Positions 18,976-30,060 of a DNA stretch of 64,000 bases are shown here, one piece after another; the first letter of the stretch is position 1; every line of letters starts with the position of its first letter. Both the position numbers and the translations under genes were made by a program. This DNA comes from Corinectria fuckeliana (Eukaryota > Ascomycota > Sordariomycetes > Hypocreales > Nectriaceae), in contig WPDH01000245.1 of assembly GCA_019137255.1 (NCBI GenBank), positions 1-64,000 on the forward strand. The letters are read 5' to 3'. The notes below the pieces were generated by a model. That model was not told the DNA's origin. It saw only the letters and a program-made list of their open reading frames with translations, and made no database searches.

Positions 18976-21900
18976 ATGAACTCATCCACACATCAATGCT
19001 CGCCCACTGCGGACAATGCATTCAGCCCCGTGGTCGACGACGAATGTCGCCAGGGCTTCGACTTCACCCTCACCTTTGAGCAATCCGTGCTTGTCCTGCT
19101 TCCCGCCTCTCTTCTCATCCTCGCCGCGCCTCTTCGGCTCTTCCACCTCCGCAAAGCTCGCGTCAAAGTCGCTGGCCACCGCCTCCGACGCCTTAAGCTG
19201 GTCAGTCACGCAACAACCTCACCCGTCCAATCCGTGTTTACCCCGTCTCGTTCACCGGATGTCGGTGTTGACAGGCAGAACTGCTGCAACAGGCCGCCAT
19301 CGCCAGTCTGGCAGTCTTGCACCTCGCCCTCGTTGTCCTCTGGGCCACGCGCCCTTCCGGTGCCCGTTTGAACCGTGTCTCCATCGCTGCTGCATGTGTC
19401 TCCCTCGCCTCAAGCCTGATGTCCTGTGTCCTCTCGTATGCCGAACACGTCAAGTCTCCCCGCCCATCCTCGCTGCTGAATGCCTTCCTCCTCGTATCCC
19501 TCCTGCTAGACGCGGCACTGCTCCGCACCCTGTGGCTGCTGCCCCCGTTCGTCATCCACGCCTCCATCCCCGCCGTCTTCGCCGCTGCCTTCTCTCTCAA
19601 GGCCGCCCTCGTCGTCCTCGAGGTCTGGGACAAGTCCCCGTTCCTGGTCGCCGGCGCCGGCGCGTACGCCCCGGAGGCTAGCCTGTACGCCCGGGCCGTG
19701 TTCGCGTGGCTCGCGCCGCTGCTGCTGACCGGGTTTCGGAGGCTGCTGAAGCCGATGGATCTCTTCACGCTGGATGAGGATATGGGTGCGGCGGGCTTGG
19801 GCGAGAGGTTTTGGTGGCACTGGCAAAAAGGTTCGACTCGTTACTCTTCTATAGCTGCCTTTCCATATTATTACAATCACCCTCAAACTCGTGATGTATT
19901 TGTACTGAAGCTCCGCTTAGCACCACCAACACGCTGGCACCGCCTCATCCGATGCTGCATCGTCACGTTGAGGCGATCCCTCGTCGCCGTCGCGCTCCCG
20001 CGACTCGCGCTGCTAGCCTTCACCATCTGCCAGCCGCTCGTTCTGAATCGATTCCTCGTCTTTCTCGACGACTCATCCCAGCCCACCACCATTGGCCACG
20101 GGCTTGTCGCCGCCTACGGACTCGTGTACTTCGGCATCGCCATTACGCAAGCACTCTACTGGCACCGCAACGGTCGCTCTGTCACGATGCTGCGGGGGAT
20201 TCTGGTGTCGGCCGTCTTCTCCAAGGCCACCGAGATGAGCATTACAGCAACAGACGATTCGGCCGCTGTCACCCTCATGTCATCCGATGTAAGTCACCAT
20301 TTACATCCAGTCTCGAGTCTCGAGCCAACCAGCACGCAGATCGATGTTATTGTCCGGGCCGTTAGGGAAATACATGAATTCTGGGCAAACACCATCCAGA
20401 TTGCCATCGCCACCTGGCTGCTCAGCATCCAAATCGGATACGCCGCCTCAGGTCCCATCATCGTTTCACTCGTCGCCCTACTTGGCACGGTTGGGGTTGC
20501 TCCTCTTGCGAAAAAATACCAGGTCGCCTGGTTAGGGAATACGCAAAGGCGCGTTGGTAAGCTCATTGACGCCTCGGTGATCCTCGTGCAATATTAAATC
20601 TCCCAGGAATCACCTCCGCCATGATCGGCCACATCAAGAGCATCAAAATGTCCGGCCTGGTCCAGATGCTCTCTGAAACCATTGCGAATCTCCGTGTAGA
20701 GGAGATCAAGGCTTCTCGGCCCTTCCGTATTGTTGGCAGTATCACTTCTTCCATCGCCCAAGTCCCTCTCCTTCTGTCGCCCGTGGCCGCTTTTGCAATG
20801 TTCCAAGGTGTTGCTGTAAAGTCCAACCAAACCCTTGACGCAACAAGATTGTTTTCTGCCCTGTCGCTTATTATCCTCCTAGCTCAGCCTCTCTTCTGGA
20901 TGTTTGAGGTTGTTCTCGACATGAGTGCTGCTTTCGGCGCCTTTGAGAGGATCGAGAAGTTTCTCGTTCGGGATTTGCGTCGAGAATATCGCCAAGTCAA
21001 GCCAACAGCGGCACCTGGGATATCTCGTGAGCACGACGCCGTTTCCATTGAGCTACAGGCTCTTGGAAGCAACAACGTGTCGTCTCCTGTCGAAACCACC
21101 TCAAAAGACTTCGCCATTGATGTTCGAGAAGCAAATTTTGCGTGGTCGGAGGAGCGGCAAGTCCTCCAAGATGTCACTTTTACCGTTGGACTCAATCAGT
21201 TTGTCCTCTTGCTTGGTCCAGTTGCGTCTGGGAAGAGCACACTCTTGAAGGGACTACTCGGAGAAGTCCCAAGTACCACAGGAGGGGTCACCTTGGCGAG
21301 TGGACGGCTCTCCTGGTGTGATCAGAGCTCCTGGCTCTTGGTATGTCAACATGCCGATGACCTGCAATCTCAGCTAACGAAGCAGAACAAATCCATCCGA
21401 GAAAACATCATCGGTTACTCTCATTTTGATCCTAGCCTCTACGACCTCGTCGTCAAAGCTTGCGACCTTGAAAAGGACATCCAACAGCTTGTGGGTGGCG
21501 ACATGACTGTAGTTGGAAGTAAAGGCCTTGCCCTCAGTGGCGGCCAGAAGCAGCGAGTTGTACGTCACGGCAACTGATTCTCCTGGTTTTCACTAATTGG
21601 ATCAAGGCGCTAGCCAGAGCAGTGTACTCCCGACCTAGTATCGCCCTTTTCGACGACGTCTTTAGTGGCCTGGACAACCATACTGCGCGAAGAATCTTCA
21701 AGAATCTCTTCCATCGTGACGGCCTGCTTAGAAAATGGGGCACTACAATCATTCTTGGGTCAAGTAACGGTTGCTAAGCTTGAAGTCTTGCTCATCACTA
21801 ACATGCTGACAGCGAGCATCATTCCCTCTGCAGACTTGATGCTCTACCTCAAGGGCGATGGGAAACTCTCCGAGAAAGGGACGCTCGACTATTTTCGCAA

Positions 21901-24181
21901 TTCTGGCGGGTACATGCAGACTCTCATCCAAGAGAATTGCCATTCCGCCCCCTCCAATCATGGAGATTCTGTCGAACCAGAAGAATCCGCCGATACAGCA
22001 GCAGTGGTCACCTCCAGGGCTCAGCCTGCTGAGGACCAGGAACCGGATAAGCGCCGTCAGCTCGGCGACAAGACAGTCTACGGGTACTACTTTGGCAGCA
22101 TAGGGTATCCCTTCCTCTGGACTCTGCTTGCCCCGGAGGTCATCTGGGCGTTCTTGGAGAGCTTTCCCAGTCTGTTATCTACCTTACTCACACGCAAGAA
22201 TTTACCTACTAACAACTACCTAGCTGTTTGGCTAAAATTCTGGACTGATGCCAACTCTAAAGGTCACGATCAACGTGCTGGCCACTATCTTGGCGTATAT
22301 GCCGCTTTGCAGATTATGGGCGTTGCTTGGTTTGCCGTTCTCATATGGTCGGAGCCCCAGACGAACGAACAAACAATCGTATAGTCAGTTAACATGGGAA
22401 CAGGTTTGTTCTTGTGATCATCGCAGCCAAGTCTGGGATATTTCTACATCACAGACTGCTGAGGACAGTCATGGGGTCTGTTTTCCTGATAATGCGATGT
22501 GCCATTGCTAACCATCATAGGGCCCCTCTGTCTCTGTTTACAAGTACTGACCTCGGGTCTATCACAACGAGGTGGGTTCCTTCATCATATCTCATCTCGA
22601 TACCATGATGACCTGACATCTCGACAGGTTTTCCCAAGATATCGGCATGGTGGACAAGAACCTCCCTCTCGGCCTCGTCGTTACACTTGCAAGTGTGTAA
22701 CCTCCTTGCCTTTATCATCCATCATCCAGCTGACATCCTAATAGGCTTCTTCGGAGTAATCGCCAAAGCCGGCCTGCTCGCCGCCTCCTCCTACTACGTC
22801 GCCATCACATTCCCCTTCCTCCTCGGCCTGTACTTCTACCTCCAGCACGGCTACCTGCGCACCTCACGACAGCTCCGGCTGCTCGACCTCGAGGAGAAAG
22901 CCCCCGTTTACACCCAGTTCCTCGAGACGCTCGCCGGCCTGGCCACTCTCCGCGCCTTCGGCTGGGTGCCCGCCGCCATCGAAGCCAACCACGTCCTCGT
23001 CGACCGCTCGCAGCGGCCGTTCTACCTGCTCATCATGGTGCAGCGCTGGCTAGTTCTCGTGCTGGACCTGACGACCGCGGCGCTTGCGCTGTTGGTCGTC
23101 GGCTTCGCCGTCATGCTCCGCGGAGAGGCCGACGTGGGGCTGACGGGCGTGTCGCTGGTGCAGCTCATCGGGCTGAGCGAGACACTCAACATGCTTATCC
23201 AGTTTTGGACGTCCATCGAAACCTCGATTGGCGCGGTGGCGCGCATCAAGCAGTTTGCAGAGGACACTGGAGACGAGAACCTACTAGGCGACATTCAGGA
23301 ACCCCCAGCGGCGTGGCCAGGCAGCGGCGAGATCCAGGTCAATAGTCTCTCAGCATCGTACGAAGCTAGGGCCGAAGTCAAGGCACTTGATGGAATCAGT
23401 CTTGACATCAAACCGGGCGAGAAGGTTGGCATCTGCGGTCGAACCGGGAGGTGAGAACCCCTTGACGTTATCAACAATTCCCCAACAGCCATAGCTGACC
23501 TTTTAAAGCGGGAAATCATCCATTCTCCTCGCCCTGCTACGGCTACTAGATCCCTCCTCCGGCAGTATCACGGTCGACGGCCTCCCCCTGACAGCCCTCC
23601 CACGCGAGACAATCCGCACGCGATTCATTACCATCACGCAGGACCAATTTGTTCTCCCAGGCACGGTTAGCCAGAACCTGGATCCATTCCACGCAAGCTC
23701 CACGGCGGCAGTCGAAGATGCCCTCCGCCTCGTTGGGCTGTGGGACACGATCGAGCAGCGCGGAGGTCTAGACGCGCCATTCGAGGAGGACATGATAAGC
23801 CATGGACAACGACAGCTGTTCTTCCTGGCGAGGGCAGTCCTCCGAAAGACGGTCGGGAGGGTAGTACTCTTAGACGAGGCGACGAGCAGGTAAGCCTACG
23901 ATACGCGCTACGACTGTGGACTTGCTACGAACAGACGGACTGACCAATACGGTAGTGTGGATTCAGAGACGGAGGAGATCGTGATGAGGGTGATCGAAAG
24001 TCAGTTCAGAGATCACACCGTCATTTCCATTGCTCACCGTCTCGACACGATTGCTGGCTTTGACCGAGTTGTTGTCATGGAGAAAGGCCGTATTATAGAA
24101 GTGGGCAATCCAAGAGACCTCCTCGCGTCAACAAGCAAGTTCAAAGCGCTTTGGGATGCTAGTCTGGGGACAGGTCACTAA
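18976..24181 (+). CDS. ABC-C (MRP-type) full transporter
   Basis: Rebuilt with 15 exons: 18976-19200, 19275-19830, 19921-20288, 20340-20556, 20607-21340, 21386-21559, 21607-21763, 21813-22169, 22224-22347, 22404-22475, 22521-22571, 22628-22692, 22745-23450, 23509-23889, 23956-24181; 1470 residues, normal for fungal ABC-C. Order: N-terminal TMD0 (hydrophobic helices from residue ~27), TMD1, NBD1 (Walker A GPVASGKST, signature LSGGQKQR, Walker B ALFDDVFSGLD), linker, TMD2, NBD2 (GRTGSGKSS, SHGQRQL, VVLLDEATSSVD, H-loop IAHRLD). Such pumps export drugs, conjugates or secondary metabolites across plasma or vacuolar membrane; the substrate is unknown. Several donors are weak (GTCAGT, GTCGGA, GTCTGT), so introns 1, 8, 9 and 10 are the least certain. 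No biosynthetic cluster is adjacent. Confidence 0.9.
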
Positions 24182-24279
24182 ACCACGCAGATCTCTGGGA
24201 CGGGAAGGGAACATACACTCTAGGCCTATTGGAGTATTCAGCTGTTTCAGTCAAGCATGGTATATTTTGTGATTATAGT

Positions 24280-25843
24280 CTATGTACTGAGCTGGTCCCT
24301 CTCTACCACAACAAATCTACCCTTGCCGGCCCTCATAGCCCGAATGTGTTTTTCAACATTTCTAGCCATCTCAATAGCCTCACGGTAGCTAGCTCTTTCC
24401 GACGGAAGTGCGTCATCACTTAGCTTCAATCCCGTGTAAAGTCGTAGCTCAGTGACCTTGCCCCAGTTGCTAGCCCAGTCGACAAAATCGTGATCAGACT
24501 CGGCTAGCAAGGCCTTGAACCAGGGTGTGCAACCAGTGAGATCGAGGAACTCGAGCGCGTACAGGTTCTTACTCAATAGGCGCAGAACGAGAAGGGCTTC
24601 GCCCCAGTCGTGGTCGACGGAGTGGGAGTAGAGATTGGTGCCGCCGTAAGGTATATTCCCCCGGGGGGAGGGGACGGAAGATAGGCGGCCCCGGGTGATG
24701 AGACACGGATCGGGCCAATAAGCGAGACTCAGATGAGTGACGGACGAGAGCTTGGAGGACAGCCCCAGGAGCTGTTTCCAGGATGCGGACGAGGCATGGC
24801 GAGGATCCAGAGCGAGGGACAGGTGGGTGAGGTTCGGCAGGAGTGCTCGGGGCGGGCTAAGGATGATTTCGGGTGCGTCCCAAGAATCCTGAAGCTCTGT
24901 CGAGAGTAAATCTCTTGTCGGGAAGAGTAGGTCACCGACATCCTTCAGTTTCAGGGATCGGCCTGTTGAGCCAGAAAGATCCAGGTAGTTGACCTCGCCA
25001 TTTGAAAAGGCTACGCTCTTCGGCTCGTCCTCCTCGAAGGTATCTGGCGGCGGCAGCAAAATGGTCTTGAGATCACTCAGAGATAGGCCGTCCTCACTGG
25101 CTATGCCCACGAAGCGTATCAAGGCGGCCTTTAGATGATTGGGCACAAAGTACAGATGATACTGATTGTACACACGGTGGAAAGACCAATCGTACGCCAG
25201 CTTCTGTAGCACAATTTCAATGAGACTCCCTCGCCCAGGAAGATAGGTCCCCGGCAAGGTCGTGTCGGCCAGGTTCAACCGCGAGGAGACCGACGAGGCG
25301 CCCGAACGAGCTTCATCCGTGAGAGAACGGGAGACCCAGCTCTGCGGGGGAGGAGGCCCGGCGGGAAGTCTCCTGCCATTTCCGTCGAACCTCTGGCGAG
25401 CGACCGGGCGTCGGGGGCGAGGGGCTGGGGTCTCGGGAATCTGGAGGATCTCCCTGATGGCTGGAGGAACGCTCGGGGCGGTTGCAGGCAGGGAGGGCTG
25501 GGCGGCAGCGGAAGGCCCAATCGAGGTGCGACGCAAGTTTGCTAGGAGCTCGTTGACGCTCCTTTCGGGCCTGTCTGCTGGTCACGGCTTGTGAGACTCT
25601 GGCGGCCACGAGGATGGACGTTGGAGGTTGGAGGGGGGCGTTTCAAAGGGAAGCAAGCCGAGAGGCCGAGCGGGCGACATGCGGCCGCCGGGAGGGGGGG
25701 TGGGAAGGCGACGGGAGGGAGGGGGCGTTGACGGAGGAAAAGGCGGCCATGATGAGCTTACCGACGATGCTGGACGATGAGGCCGCGTGCGGGAAAGCCG
25801 TCGAGGGTGGCTTGAAGGACTTGGCGTTCCTTTTCTTCGGCAT
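24280..25843 (-). CDS. Unknown fungal protein, MPKKR start, leucine-rich pattern
   Basis: Two exons: 25843-25762 and 25577-24280, 459 residues. Exon 1 starts MPKKRNAKSFKPPS and ends at a strong GTAAGC donor; the 184 bp intron ends at CAGCAG, and either acceptor keeps the frame. After a Pro/Arg-rich, probably disordered part (residues ~30-110), the protein has spaced leucine-rich segments: NYLDLSG, LTHLSLALD, VTHLSLAY, LEFLDLTGC and VTELRLY, suggestive of an LRR/F-box-like solenoid. No enzyme motif seen. It converges on the ABC-C gene with 98 bp between stops. A real gene with high likelihood, but its function is not known to me. Confidence 0.75.
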
Positions 25844-28407
25844 GCCCGGGGGAGGGTCGCCTTTGTTATGTTGGGAAGAGGCGCCGGGAGAAAGAGAGAG
25901 AGAGACGAACAAGAAGCGGATGCGGGAGCTTCGAGTTCTTTACTTCGCAGTTTCATCAATGTGAGTCGAGGGCAACGATGACGGAATCAAGTTTCAGGGT
26001 CCCCATTGTCGTCGGGTGCAGTGGAATGGACATTGATGAGTCAAACCCTGGTACCTGCTGGGTCCTCGCGTGGCAAATCGACAGCCTTACTTAGGGATTC
26101 AGGGCACTAACGCTCCAGTGACTCACGGCGCTACCGCCAGCGACTTCAGTAGATACATGCCCTGGCAGATGGCAACAGAACTTCCAATGCCCCTCCCGAA
26201 ACCTACTTAGGTACTGTGAGGCCCGCTAACAGACAGGGCTCACCCCTTGGCGCCAAGTTCACGTGAAGCAACCCGACACACAAGACATCCAGGGTGAGCT
26301 CAGCCCAGACTCAGCCCTCCATGGATCCAAGCATCCATTTCCGTTGACTCAAATCCAGACCGGAGTGCGCACAATAGAGGCAAGCGGCAGCCTCAGCCAT
26401 AATCCAACTTAGACTGCAGTCTCAGGCCAGGACAGAACCGCCCCCAAACATCCACCACGCTCCCGTCCCTCATCACCAGACAAGGAGCAAAACCACCCAC
26501 ACGGATGGATGGACGGGCTTCGTCATCTCGTGGCGCCTCCAGCATCCCCCTTCTCGCCTGTCACTGTCCTATCCCATCCGCTCCTCCTTGTCCTCCTGCG
26601 GCCCGAATGCGCCACGCGGCACCTCAACTCAACTGGCCCGTGACCTGCCCTGGTCTAGAGCTTCACACCACTTACACCGAGTGTCCAATTTGACTCCATC
26701 GCCGTCTCTCTTCGGCCGTCGACAAGGATCTCTTGTCTCTGGGACCCTGCCGACTTCCTTGTGTCAGGCTGTGATGCAATAGTGCTTGGTCAGACTGTAA
26801 CATACATCCAGCCCTCACCGGCGACCAGAAGCACCATGCATGCGCCTCTGTCGATCGTGACTCAAACCAAGTACTGTACGTCGACTGCGATAACTTATCA
26901 TCCTTGAACACCATCTTGAAAATAAACGTAGCTGGGGCTCATAGAGAGCGCTGAAAGCTCAGTACTCTGAAGTGGTGATGTCCTATAGCAATCGCACGAC
27001 CGAATCTTCTGTAATATTAGGCCGTCATATTCTTTACTAGCAGCATGTTCTACGTCAAAGCCATCCAAGTACTACTAAATGTTTGTCAGATGCTAAGAGT
27101 CTCACATTATTATACACTACTTCCGCAACGCCTGAATCCCAGCCCGTGCAGACCAAAGGAGATATCCTCACGTCCCAATGAGCTTCCCCGGAATTAGTTC
27201 TTGTTTATTTGCGCCGGCAATGGCGGGGTTGCTGCCTCGTAGCCTGAGCGAGGCGACACAAGTATTGTTGCCCAACATTGTTTGGCATGAACCACGGCCA
27301 CCCGCTGCATGCTCCTCGTGTATTGTAGCCGGGGATGGTGCCACAAGAATCATTCGGAGCGTTCAGGAAACAGAGAGGAGACGTTCTCGCCCGTGGTCTA
27401 GAGGCCGAAGGCAACGGGATCGAGGAGCTCTGAATCACGAACCCCACGGCAGATACCTCGAGACTGCGCAGCTGGTCTGACTACCGAAAAGACCACGAGG
27501 CATATTTCCATGTTGAGAGAAAATCGTCTTCGGAGTACTCTTCGAAGCAAGTCTCCTCGCCATGATCCTTCAAATAATCCACTGATGCCTTTGGACACCC
27601 ACACCAGGCGGATGCCTTGGTGGGTGTGATACAGGCTAGAGAACCGTCTAGTCGTCATTTGGGACGGGAGGCCGACCCCTCAATGACTTCTGAAGTGCTG
27701 CCGGGCGACAGACCCCCTGAGATCATTGGTTACCAGCAGAGCCAAAAGCTGTGTTGCAATGGCGTTGCCACGTATCACTCCATATCTCCATCGCCAGCAT
27801 CTTCTGTAGGAATGGGGTGTGAAGAGGCCATTGCCGCAGTGCCCCTGTCGAGCGCAAGGCAAGAACCCGCGAAAAGGATGTGAACACAGCAGTGACGGTC
27901 CTTCACCAGGGAACCATTTCGTGGCTTGCTGCCGATAGGAGCAGACTTGGGTGGTTCGGTTTGACAACGCCCTGATGCGGAAGGAAGAAGCGAACAAATA
28001 CGGAAAACAGGTTTCCCTCTATCCAAATCAGATGGGATAATCAATCTGGGCAGCGCCCAGCATCCTTTGCCTCGGAGGCTTCTCCAGGATGGCGTTCCTT
28101 GCTGTTTCAGCACTACTCCATCCACTGGCACATGAGTGTTACCGGCAGGATGAGAGGCGGTTGTATTCCAAGCGAATCACACTTGACCAGACCGCCTAGA
28201 CCAAGGCTATCTTGCTCAGTGCAATGAACATGGAATTCAGCCCGCGGCCAATCTTAAAAGGGGTCAGTGAGGATTTTCTTACGGCAATCAGCATATGGCG
28301 GGGGCTGCCTTCTCAATGGAACAACTGCCGGAGTTCGTTGTAACTCAGGGGGTGAAGATTTATTCGGGGCTGTCCCTGATTATTGAAGTAATGGAACGCA
28401 TACGTAC

Positions 28408-28695
28408 CTCCACGGTATCGAGGTTCTCCCCTAACTTATAGCGCCGGTGTCTCATATTGTTGAATACCTGAGCCATAGGGTTGTCAAGATTAGCAGCCGT
28501 TGCCCGAACGTATAACAGTATGGGTTTTGTTGTATTGGTGACTGCCTCTAGATCTGCAGTTAATGACAAGCCTTTTTTCAGTCGTGCACACCAGCATTGG
28601 AAATGGCCTTCGATTCCGAGCAAAGCTTTCGGACCAAGTGACCGACCTCGGGACACGATAAATGTCCCAATGACGGTAATCCAGAGGCATAGCAT
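28408..28695 (-). other. Possible orphan coding exon
   Basis: The minus strand reads a hydrophobic start (MLCLWITVIGTFIVSRG) followed by ~80 ordinary-looking residues (KPILLYVRATAANLDNP, GENLDTVE) and then a perfect GTACGT donor at 28407. No following exon kept an open frame, and the family is not recognised. It may be a decayed gene. Confidence 0.25.
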
Positions 28696-29649
28696 AAAAA
28701 TATGCCGAGGACATATAGGCTGTTGTGGGAAATGATGGCGCGGTGCTTGCCGTTGGCCCTGACTAGCTGAGCTGCTTATTTGTTATCATGTCCTTCGCGT
28801 CGAGGTATGATTCAAGACGTAACGAACCATCACTAAGGGGTATACCTATCACCTCTCAGCCTCTAGAAACTGATGGCGGCGAAAAGAATTGTCGGCCAGA
28901 CTTCTACTTACTGTACGACTCCCTTCTCGGCCAAGCGAGTAGGGCATTCCTCTCCACAGTAGCTTTAACCATTCGGATAGCATGACAGGTTTGAAGACCC
29001 GCGCCAGGCCTTGGCCCGGTCAGATGATCGTTGGCTTGGATTGCTTTGTATCTGTAGGGGTGTGGCGAGCTCGCCGCGATCGGACGGCCAAGCCTGTACG
29101 AATACTCCCAGAGTAGACCTCAGCGGTGGTAGGCGAATTGCACGGCCATCTGGAGCAGTCCATCTTGGGGTGCCCGTATGGACCCGCCGTACATGCTCGA
29201 CAAACTTCTACTGCGTCAAGTGGAATTGCGGCGATCTAACGGTGGCCAGTCTTTGTTGATGGGATGATGGGGCTCGGGAGAGGATGCGCAAACTTGCGTT
29301 GCATCCTGCAGGTCTTGGCATGTCCGGCATCTCCAGGCAATGTCCCATTGCCAAGATGAGAGGTGCGTTAGCCTAACGCTGGGTACTATTCTGAGTATTG
29401 CCTTGCAGGCTCAATCTCTCCTTGTGCAAACATGAACTGCCGCCAGCCACCAAGGAGGCCACCAGCAAGGCTCCCGCATCCGTACTTGGCGGGGGGATGT
29501 GCTGGTTCTGCATCTGGAAATGAGGTCGCGACGCCTAAGATGAATCCACTGGGCGTCAATATAGTGAATGCCTAAGTATTGTCGAAAGCCATCGTCAACG
29601 GTGAAATGAAGAAGGTGTGAGAAGAGAAGGCAAAGTACTTCAAGTTGGT

Positions 29650-30060
29650 ATCTCGAGGCCTCAAGTCAAGTACCAGTAGTAGTACTTAGTAGGTACTTAG
29701 TACTAGTAGTTTAGGCATGGGGCTGGAGTCAGTACTGCCCTGTGCATGAAACTTGAGCAGCCCTTACGGGCACTTGTCTCGGAACCAATACAAAGTGTCC
29801 TAGGTGCATATCAATTTACTTGCACTTCGTAGTAATAGTCCGTAGCTTGCCTACAGTATCTACTATCTACTTTATCTACTTACCTACTCCTTTGCACCGT
29901 GATCGGGGTACCCTACGATGGAAGGACTCCGCTGGGCTGGGCGGGCTTCCATCCATAGCAGTACCTACTACCTTAGACCAAGGTTCCCTGGACTCTAGAA
30001 ACTTACTCAGTATGCTAGTACTACTAGTACTACTACTACTAGTAGCAATTACTAAGTAGA
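29650..30060. repeat. Patch of short palindromic TACTAG/TACTTA words
   Basis: Two clusters (about 29669-29713 and 30009-30060) are made of overlapping AGTACT, TACTAGTA, TAGTAGTA and CTTAGTA words, flanking a 300 bp stretch that also contains TACCTACT and ATCTACT words. It is low-complexity and partly self-complementary. Confidence 0.5.
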
